DNA from: Hymenobacter aquaticus
Lineage (GTDB): Bacteria; Bacteroidota; Bacteroidia; Cytophagales; Hymenobacteraceae
Reading direction: 5' to 3'
Assembly: GCF_004765605.1 (NCBI RefSeq)
Contig: NZ_SRLC01000003.1
Span: 124,001 to 188,000 of the forward strand
Length of the DNA: 64,000 nucleotides
Of this stretch, positions 58,230-64,000 are shown in pieces. A program made the translations under genes and the position numbers. The notes beneath the pieces were generated by a model, which saw nothing but the letters and a program-made list of their open reading frames with translations, did no database searches and had not been told where the DNA came from. Numbering within the stretch: the first letter of the stretch is position 1; every line of letters starts with the position of its first letter.

Positions 58230-59870
58230 ATGAACAAATCTTTACTACTGGTGATGCTGGGCGTGGGCCTGGCCGGGCAGGCTTCCGGACAGAACCCGGC
58301 CGCGCCAGCGGCTTCCGGCGGTCCGGCAACGCGCTTTGCCGCCGCAATTACTACCGACGAAATTCGCCGGGACCTCAGCGAGCTGGCCTCGGATGCTTAC
58401 CAGGGGCGCGAGTCGGGCAAGCCGGGACAAGCCAAAGCGGCCGACTACCTGACCCGGCAGCTGCAACAGCTGGGCCTGAGCGGGCCGCTGGGCGGCAGCA
58501 GCGCCTATCAGCAGCCGTTCGGCATTGCCAGCACCACGCCCACCGGCCCGGGCACCATGCAGGTGGGCACCGCCACCTTCGCTAGCCCGCAGGACTTCGT
58601 AAGCTTCGGGGCCGCTACCCTGCCGGCCACTTCCGCCCCCGCCGACCCGGTATTCATGGGCTTCGGCATCGAAACGGAGAAATACAACGACTACGCCGGC
58701 CGGCCCGACGTGCGTGGCCGCGACGTAATCGTGCTGCAGGGCGAGCCCAACAACGGCCTGGGCCGCTACCTGTTTTCGGGCAGCAAGCAGGACAGCGAGT
58801 GGAGCTCCGTGTTCCGCAAGGCCGCGCTGGCCCGCGACAAAGGCGCCCGCAGCCTGACGGTTGTTACCTACGCCACGCCGTCGGCCTTCCAGAAACTGAC
58901 CAAGCCCGTGCAACCGGAGCTGGCCCACCCCACCTATTTCCTGACCGCGCCAGTAGTGCAGCCCGATGACAACACCTACCGGCAGGAAGTGCCGCCGGGC
59001 TACATTACCACCACTATTACCCACGGCCCGCTGGGTGCGGCCCTGCTGGGCACTACTCTGGCCGACTTGTGGCGCTACGACAAGGAAAGCTATAAGCTTG
59101 GGCACCCGCCGACCGGGTTTCAGCCCGTGGCCTTCCGGGTGGCCATGCCCCACAAGCGCGAGGAAGTAACGACCACCAACGTGCTGGGCTTGCTGGAAGG
59201 TACCGACAAAAAGGCGGAGCTACTGGTTATTTCAGCGCACTATGACCATTTGGGCACGCGCCACGATACCATCTACCACGGGGCCGACGACGGGGGCTCG
59301 GGCCCGGCGGCCGTGCTGGCGCTGGCCCGCGCTTTCACGGCCGCCAAAGCCGCCGGGCAGGGCCCGCGCCGCAGCATCCTGTTTTTGCTGGACTCGGGCG
59401 AGGAACAGGGGCTGCTGGGCTCGGAATACTACACCGGGCACCCCGTTTTCCCGCTGTCCAGCACCGTGGCCGACCTGAACATCGACATGCTCGGCCGCAC
59501 CGACAAAGCCCACGCCGGCAAGCCCAACTACCTCTACCTGCTCGGCTCAGACCGGCTAAGCCCGGAGCTGCACACGCTCAGCGAGGACGCCAACGTCCAA
59601 TACGCCCGCCTGCGCCTCGACTACAAGTACAATGCACCGCGCGAGCCGGAGCACCTCTACTACCGCTCCGACCACTACAACTTCGCCCGCAACGGCGTGC
59701 TCGGCATCGTTTACACCGACGGACTGCACCCCGACTACCACCGGGCCACCGACGACCTGAGCAAGATTGAGTTCGACAAGTTGACGGAACGCGCCCGGCT
59801 GGTGTTCTTCACGGCCTGGGAGCTGGCCAACCGCGACGCCCGCCCCGCCGTGTCAGCCCCCAAGCCCTAA
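58230..59870 (+). CDS. M28 family zinc peptidase, paralogue
   Basis: A 546-residue exported peptidase, clearly related to the preceding gene across its length (YQGRESGKPGQAKAADYLTR matches YEGRETGEKGQKMAADYLAN). The signal peptide ends near residue 20 (ASGQ). M28 ligands are in SAHYDHLGT, GADDGGSG, SGEEQGLLGSEYY, NIDMLGRTD and YRSDHYNFARN. The third acidic residue of the GADDD segment is Gly here. The ATG at 58230 starts the signal peptide; the longer frame from 58005 overlaps the previous gene. Confidence 0.92.
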   Translation: MNKSLLLVMLGVGLAGQASGQNPAAPAASGGPATRFAAAITTDEIRRDLSELASDAYQGRESGKPGQAKAADYLTRQLQQLGLSGPLGGSSAYQQPFGIASTTPTGPGTMQVGTATFASPQDFVSFGAATLPATSAPADPVFMGFGIETEKYNDYAGRPDVRGRDVIVLQGEPNNGLGRYLFSGSKQDSEWSSVFRKAALARDKGARSLTVVTYATPSAFQKLTKPVQPELAHPTYFLTAPVVQPDDNTYRQEVPPGYITTTITHGPLGAALLGTTLADLWRYDKESYKLGHPPTGFQPVAFRVAMPHKREEVTTTNVLGLLEGTDKKAELLVISAHYDHLGTRHDTIYHGADDGGSGPAAVLALARAFTAAKAAGQGPRRSILFLLDSGEEQGLLGSEYYTGHPVFPLSSTVADLNIDMLGRTDKAHAGKPNYLYLLGSDRLSPELHTLSEDANVQYARLRLDYKYNAPREPEHLYYRSDHYNFARNGVLGIVYTDGLHPDYHRATDDLSKIEFDKLTERARLVFFTAWELANRDARPAVSAPKP

Positions 59871-59890
59871 GCGCGTCTAAACTTGTCCGG

Positions 59891-59937
59891 AGCGTGGCAG
59901 TTGGTGAAGTAATGCGTACTTCGCTGGCTGCCACGCT
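59891..59937. terminator. Hairpin after the second M28 gene
   Basis: AGCGTGGCAG plus GAAGTA (59891-59911) face TACTTCG plus CTGCCACGCT (59917-59937) around a five-base loop; the mismatches are G-T pairs in RNA. TTTATATTTGTTTG follows, so it may end the M28 transcript. Confidence 0.6.
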
Positions 59938-59985
59938 TTATATTTGTTTGTACTCCGCCCCTTCTCCTTCTCACGACCTACTGCT

Positions 59986-61359
59986 ATGACCAAAGTTGCC
60001 CAATTCCTGACCGACTCCGAGCACAAAGCCTTCGACCTGGAGCACCGCCGCAAGATTCGCTTCAACATCGGCAAGTACAACGCGGCCGTGCAAACCGGCC
60101 TGGGCTGGTACCAGGACCACGAGCTGGCGCGGGAGCGGGCTTCCTACCTCAAGGCCAAGGCCATCAACAACCTCGACCAGTACCTGCTGCAATGGGAGGA
60201 AAACTTCACCAAGCGCGGCGGCAAGGTAATCTGGGCCCAGAATGCGGATGAGGCCCTGACCGAAATCGGCAAGATCATGCAGCGCAAGAAGGCCCGCACC
60301 GTGGTGAAGGCCAAGAGCATGACCACCGAGGAAATTCACCTCAACAAGTACCTGGGCAAAAACGGCATCGACTCGGTGGAAACCGACCTGGGCGAGTTCA
60401 TCGTGCAGCTGAACGGGGAGCGGCCCTATCACATCGTGACGCCGGCCATGCACCTTTCCAAGAAGGACATTGCCGATATCTTCGTCAAGCACCTCAAGAT
60501 CGAGCCCACCGACGACGCGCAGAAGCTGGTGCTCACGGCCCGCCACCTGCTGCGCAGCAAGTACACCTCGGCTGAAGTAGGCGTGACGGGCGGCAACTTC
60601 CTGCTGGCCGACATCGGCGGCATTGCCGTGACCGAAAACGAGGGCAACGCCCGCCTGTCGGCCACCTTTCCCAAAACCCACATTGCCATTGTGGGCATCG
60701 AAAAGGTCATTCCCAGCGTCCACGACCTGAATCTGTTCTGGCCCCTGCTCAGCACCAGCGGCACGGGGCAACAGGTCACGGTGTACAACACCATTTATAC
60801 CGGTCCGCGTCAGCCCCTGGAAAAAGACGGGCCCGAGGAAATGGTCGTGGTGCTGCTCGACAACGGCCGCACCAATCTGCTGGCCCAGCCCGACAAGCGC
60901 GAAGCCCTGCACTGCATCCGCTGCGGGGCCTGCCTGAACGTATGCCCGGTCTATAAGAACATCGGCGGCCACACCTACGAAGCCACCTATTCCGGCCCCA
61001 TCGGCTCGGTGATTACGCCCCACCTCTCGGGCTTGCAGGAAAACAAGCACCTGAGCTTCGCCTCTTCGTTGTGCGGGGCCTGCTCCTCGGTGTGCCCAGT
61101 CAAGATCAACATCCACAACATTCTGCTCAAAAACCGCCAGCAGAGCGTGCAGGCCGGCTATTCCGACAAGGAAGAGCAGCGCGCCATTACCTTGTGGCTG
61201 CACGGCATGAAGCACCGCTGGCTCTGGGACATGGCCCCGGTGAGCGGTAAAAACTGGGTATTGAGCCGCCTGCTGGGCGAAACCGGCTGGAACAAGCGCC
61301 GCGAGGGGCTGCAGATTGCGCCCAAGTCGTTCAAGCAGCTCTGGAAGGCGCGGGGGTAA
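59986..61359 (+). CDS. lutB: Lactate utilisation iron-sulfur protein LutB
   Basis: A 457-residue protein of the LutB/YkgF family, the iron-sulfur subunit of a three-part L-lactate dehydrogenase. The N-terminal LUD domain has RRKIRFNIGKYNAAVQTGL, TEEIHLNKYLGKNGIDSVETD and the EVGVTGGNFLLADIGGIAVTEN nucleotide-type segment. Two 4Fe-4S clusters follow in CIRCGACLNVCPVYK and CGACSSVCPVKINIH. The C-terminal helical domain is normal. lutA and lutC are not adjacent in the window, so its partners are coded elsewhere. The ATG at 59986 is chosen over 59944. Confidence 0.92.
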   Translation: MTKVAQFLTDSEHKAFDLEHRRKIRFNIGKYNAAVQTGLGWYQDHELARERASYLKAKAINNLDQYLLQWEENFTKRGGKVIWAQNADEALTEIGKIMQRKKARTVVKAKSMTTEEIHLNKYLGKNGIDSVETDLGEFIVQLNGERPYHIVTPAMHLSKKDIADIFVKHLKIEPTDDAQKLVLTARHLLRSKYTSAEVGVTGGNFLLADIGGIAVTENEGNARLSATFPKTHIAIVGIEKVIPSVHDLNLFWPLLSTSGTGQQVTVYNTIYTGPRQPLEKDGPEEMVVVLLDNGRTNLLAQPDKREALHCIRCGACLNVCPVYKNIGGHTYEATYSGPIGSVITPHLSGLQENKHLSFASSLCGACSSVCPVKINIHNILLKNRQQSVQAGYSDKEEQRAITLWLHGMKHRWLWDMAPVSGKNWVLSRLLGETGWNKRREGLQIAPKSFKQLWKARG

Positions 61360-61399
61360 TTTTATACAAAAAGAGCGTACTATCTTAGCACCTAGAAAA

Positions 61400-61486
61400 G
61401 CGCAAAATATTGCGCTTTGGCTTTAATGTGTGTAAATTACACACATTAAAGCCAAAGCAAAATTCAATTAGCGCAAAATATTGCGC
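61400..61486. promoter_or_regulatory. Palindromic operator region of the hip operon
   Basis: Two identical 16-mers GCGCAAAATATTGCGC (61400-61415 and 61471-61486) flank a 43-base palindrome (61415-61457) with perfect 21-bp arms and a one-base centre (arm TTTGGCTTTAATGTGTGTAA). The region lies 26 bases upstream of the hipB-like start, as expected for HipB autoregulation. Which repeat binds which protein is inference. Confidence 0.75.
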
Positions 61487-61511
61487 CTTCAAGAAATTAA
61501 TGTAACTTCGT

Positions 61512-61751
61512 GTGCTTACATCTTCCACTCAGTTAGGCACATTGATGTCAGCCCGACGAAGCGAGTTGGGCTTCAGCCAGGTTTACGTAGCCGAGCTGGT
61601 TGGTATTTCCCGGCGCACTTTGCAGCAAATTGAAAGTGGCCAGGCCAATCCGGGACTCAATACGTTGCTGACGCTGCTGCATACCCTTGGCCTTCAGCTC
61701 ACGATTAGCAAACGTATTACTGATGAAAAGACGGCAAGCGGAGGTACTTGA
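61512..61751 (+). CDS. HipB-like helix-turn-helix antitoxin
   Basis: A 79-residue XRE-family DNA-binding protein: QLGTLMSARRSELGFSQVYV, then AELVGISRRTLQQIESGQAN and PGLNTLLTLLHTLGLQLTI. It is comparable to HipB, which represses the operon and helps neutralise the toxin. The GTG at 61512 is preferred because QLGTLMSARR belongs to helix 1; an ATG at 61545 would remove part of it. A TAACTTCG sequence just upstream fits either start. It overlaps the next gene by 29 bases, so translation is probably coupled. Confidence 0.88.
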   Translation: MLTSSTQLGTLMSARRSELGFSQVYVAELVGISRRTLQQIESGQANPGLNTLLTLLHTLGLQLTISKRITDEKTASGGT

Positions 61752-62055
61752 TAACGGGCAGCGCGTGGGCTTGCTGACTCGGGAAGCCACGAAATATACG
61801 TTTCGGTACGACGACGACTACTTCCAGTCAGATGGGCCACCCATCAGCTTGAGCTTGCCCAAAACGCGCCAGACCTACATTGCGAACTTTCTGTTCCCAT
61901 TCTTCGCCGGCCTGCTGGCTGAAGGAACTAACAAATCATTGCAGACCAGACAATTGCAACTGGATGAAACCGACGATTTTGCCCGGTTGCTGCTGACCGC
62001 TCATACTCAAACCATCGGAGCCATAACAGTGCGGGAACTACCAGATCATGAATAA
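61723..62055 (+). CDS. HipA N-terminal subdomain protein (HipS-like)
   Basis: A 110-residue protein that matches the small N-terminal subdomain of HipA: EVLDNGQRVGLLTREATKYT, then FRYDDDYFQSDGPPISLSLP and LFPFFAGLLAEGTNKSLQ. In tripartite HipBST systems this domain is a separate antitoxin (HipS). The ATG at 61723 overlaps hipB, and the stop overlaps the next start as ATGAATAA. Both reading frames are intact, so the split is not a recent frameshift. A HipS antitoxin role is inferred from family and layout. Confidence 0.85.
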   Translation: MKRRQAEVLDNGQRVGLLTREATKYTFRYDDDYFQSDGPPISLSLPKTRQTYIANFLFPFFAGLLAEGTNKSLQTRQLQLDETDDFARLLLTAHTQTIGAITVRELPDHE

Positions 62056-63067
62056 GTGCCCCGGTTGCCTGAAGCAGTTGAAGGCCGCGAAGCCCCAGTT
62101 TTGCGCCAAATGCGGGGCCCTGCTGTTTGACAGTAGAAACGTAGCGCCGGTTCTGGCTTTCTCCCTCACCGATATTCCTCGCCAGCCCGAGCAGGCGGCA
62201 GTAGAAACCATCAAGCGCATTTCGATTTCCGGCGTGCAGTTCAAAGTCCCGCTGCTACTGAACGACAAACAACTGGAAATCAATGGCAATCGTGGGCCAC
62301 TGGAATTTATTCTGAAGCCGCCGCCACGCAGCTTCGATATCAAACACCCGGAAGCCGTGCCCGCTAATGAGCACCTGACGATGCAGATTGCCCGCCAGGT
62401 TTTCGGGCTGCGCACGGCGGCTAACGCCTGTCTGTACTTCGCCGACGCACAGACCGCCGCTTACCTGACCCGCCGCTTTGATGTAACGCCGGCCGGCCGG
62501 CTTGCCCAGGAAGACTTTGCCCAGGCCGATAACCGCAGCCGCGCTACCAACGGCACAAATTTCAAGTACGAAACCAGCCACGAGCACATTGCCGCATTGA
62601 TTCGGCGCTTCGTAACGGCTGTGCCCCCAGCGCTGGATGAGTTTTTCCGGCTGACGCTTTTCAACTACCTCATTTCCAACGGCGACGCTCACCTGAAGAA
62701 CTTCTCGGTATTCCGGCTTCCCAACGGCGAATACCAACTCACGCCCGCTTACGACTTGCTCAACACGGCCCTGCACGTAAACGATGGCAATGGTTTGGCG
62801 TTAGAACTATTCGCCGATGAGTATGTAACACCAAGCTTTGAAGCCAATGGCTTTCTAGCTTACGACGATTTCCTGGAGCTGGGCCGCCGCCTGGGCCTGC
62901 CGCTTTCCCGGGTAAAAAAGCTGCTGGCCGACATCGTGCAGCACGAAGACAAGATTCAGGCGTTGATTGACCGGTCTTTTTTACCCCCCGAACTGCAGAC
63001 TCGTTACGCCGCCGTGCTGGCCGAACGGCGGCAGCGGCTGCGTTATTCGGCGGCCCCGCCGAGCTAA
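62048..63067 (+). CDS. HipA-type kinase core with N-terminal zinc ribbon (HipT-like)
   Basis: A 339-residue Ser/Thr kinase-type toxin without the HipA N-terminal subdomain. It begins with CPGCLKQL and FCAKCG, a four-Cys zinc ribbon (4-22). The G-loop reads RISISGVQFK with an SIS motif at 59-61 like that phosphorylated in HipT. The ATP lysine is in FILKPPP, the catalytic motif in LISNGDAHLKNFSVF, and the metal Asp in LTPAYDLLNT. HipA targets GltX and HipT targets TrpS; the target here is unknown. It overlaps the HipS-like gene by 8 bases. Confidence 0.88.
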   Translation: MNKCPGCLKQLKAAKPQFCAKCGALLFDSRNVAPVLAFSLTDIPRQPEQAAVETIKRISISGVQFKVPLLLNDKQLEINGNRGPLEFILKPPPRSFDIKHPEAVPANEHLTMQIARQVFGLRTAANACLYFADAQTAAYLTRRFDVTPAGRLAQEDFAQADNRSRATNGTNFKYETSHEHIAALIRRFVTAVPPALDEFFRLTLFNYLISNGDAHLKNFSVFRLPNGEYQLTPAYDLLNTALHVNDGNGLALELFADEYVTPSFEANGFLAYDDFLELGRRLGLPLSRVKKLLADIVQHEDKIQALIDRSFLPPELQTRYAAVLAERRQRLRYSAAPPS

Positions 63068-63162
63068 CGGACGGGCCGCGCTCCACGGCTTCGGCCCAAC
63101 TATTCGGCCGCAAAGCGGTACTAGGGGTAGCGGGCACGGAGCCACGCGGTTGCCGATACCCT

Positions 63163-64000
63163 ATGCTCGATTTACTGTTGCGGATTGCGGCCTTTCTGGG
63201 CGGCGCGTTTCTGGTTGTTACCATCATTCTGTCGGCCATCCGGTCGTTTGTACTGCCCCGCAACGAGTCGGTGCTGGTCAACAACTGGGTGTTCATGGCT
63301 ATCCGCTACCTGTTCAGCTTTCTGGCGGCGCGGCACCGCACCTACGCCGCCCGCGACCGGGTCATGGCGCTGTACGCGCCCGTGGCCCTGGTGATGCTGC
63401 CCATTGCCTGGCTGATTCTGCTGTCGCTCGGCTACACCGGCATTTATTGGGCCCTGGGCGAAGGCAGCCTGAGCGTGAGCTACCTGCTCAGCTCCTCGTC
63501 CCTGCTGACGCTGGGCTCGGTGGAAGCCTCCAGCTTCATTATCAGCGTCTTCACCCACTCCGAGGCCACGTTCGGGCTGCTGCTCATCACGCTGCTGATT
63601 TCCTATCTGCCCACCATGTACCAGGCCTTCACCCGGCGCGAGCTGGTGGTGGCCCGCGTGGAGCTGCGCTGCGGCACCAACCGCACCGCCACCGAGCTGA
63701 TTCTGTGGCTGAACCGCACCGGCTCCTTAGCCGACGACGGTCCGCAGTGGAAGATCTGGGAGGAGTGGTTTGTCGAAATCGAGGAAACGCACACTTCCCT
63801 GCCCATCCTCTCGTTTTTCCGCTCGCCCCAGCCGGGCCGCTCCTGGATAACGACTGCCGACCTGATTCTGGAAACGGCGGCCGTGGTCATCAGCACCGTG
63901 GAGCAGCAGCGCGACCCGGACATGGAGCTGTGCTTCAAGGCCGGGTGCGTGGCCGTCAACCGGGTGTCGCGCTACTTCCAGGACCGGGCCCAGGCCGAGC
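63163..64000 (+). CDS. Membrane protein of unknown function (partial, 3' cut off)
   Basis: An open frame of at least 279 codons runs from the ATG at 63163 off the window end. The N-terminal half has about four helices (FLGGAFLVVTIILSAIRSFV, VALVMLPIAWLILLSLGYTG, SSSSLLTLGSVEASSFIISV, FGLLLITLLISYLPTMYQAF) and a basic loop (ARHRTYAARDR). The other half is soluble with alternating acidic and hydrophobic residues (WKIWEEWFVEIEETHTSLPI). The layout recalls two-helix ion channels, but no TxGYG potassium filter is seen. I do not recognise the family. It follows the hipT-like gene by 95 bases. Confidence 0.75.
   Translation, partial: MLDLLLRIAAFLGGAFLVVTIILSAIRSFVLPRNESVLVNNWVFMAIRYLFSFLAARHRTYAARDRVMALYAPVALVMLPIAWLILLSLGYTGIYWALGEGSLSVSYLLSSSSLLTLGSVEASSFIISVFTHSEATFGLLLITLLISYLPTMYQAFTRRELVVARVELRCGTNRTATELILWLNRTGSLADDGPQWKIWEEWFVEIEETHTSLPILSFFRSPQPGRSWITTADLILETAAVVISTVEQQRDPDMELCFKAGCVAVNRVSRYFQDRAQAE

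Noticed and set aside
61723..63067. Frameshifted hipA pseudogene
   Set aside because: Both parts are intact, overlap as ATGAATAA, and the kinase has its own zinc ribbon and SIS motif, which fits a genuine split system.
63163..64000. Potassium channel identity for the last gene
   Set aside because: No TxGYG filter between the helices; LLTLGSVEASS is not a selectivity filter.

Overview
The window looks like chromosomal DNA of a high-GC member of the Bacteroidota, most likely a Hymenobacter-like member of the Cytophagales. The reasons are the lineage-typical protein families (DUF6089, DUF4230, DUF4834, DUF5686, the MurF-Alr fusion, T9SS sorting tail, YfhO), the absence of clear Shine-Dalgarno sequences, and recurrent Bacteroidota -7 boxes (TAnnTTTG or TAnnTTCG) close to start codons. 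No rRNA, phage, CRISPR or transposase gene was seen. There is one tRNA gene, tRNA-Thr(CGT).

Layout. 1-5711 (minus): a cell-envelope cluster of CBS protein, BamA/TamA-like barrel, NAD kinase, two DUF6089-type barrels and undecaprenyl diphosphate synthase. 5788-8399 (minus): alpha/beta hydrolase, PabA/TrpG-like amidotransferase, CvpA, YqeY. 8499-13982: PdxJ, tRNA 2-selenouridine synthase, a VOC protein, an acyltransferase, SelD and a small membrane protein. 14076-19133: a TPR histidine kinase followed by a large SBBP beta-propeller protein with a T9SS tail. 19215-25291: hydrolase, RsmI-like methyltransferase, FeoAB, a surface protein and an OmpA lipoprotein. 25390-36608: MurF-Alr, two DMT exporters, YfhO, D-cysteine desulfhydrase-like enzyme, DUF4230 protein, RecX and an MFS transporter. 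36839-47654: DUF5686, DUF4834, FkbM methyltransferase, membrane proteins, tRNA-Thr, PAP2, a Ser-rich protein, an SDR, a mini-metalloprotease-like protein, NlpC/P60 and YkvA. 47731-55526 (minus): a TetR-TolC-MFP-RND efflux operon interrupted by a four-helix-bundle gene, followed by an ACP-like gene. 55824-61359: IspF, two M28 peptidases and LutB. 61512-63067: a split HipB-HipS-HipT-type toxin-antitoxin module with an elaborate palindromic operator. 63163-64000: a membrane protein running off the window.

The most unusual feature is a class of intergenic inverted repeats built from short tandem words (GATTTAGT, GTTGTCA, GTGCTAAT, AGCTAGGAGTTAGA and others). They fill the space between genes almost from stop codon to start codon. 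At least two loci share a conserved core. One pair of arrays brackets a four-helix-bundle (23S-IVS/Avd-like) gene inside the efflux operon, like a mobile cassette. A 156-bp MITE-like element, a two-copy TCATTGCGAGG repeat family and an 11-bp-period array add to the non-coding repeat content.
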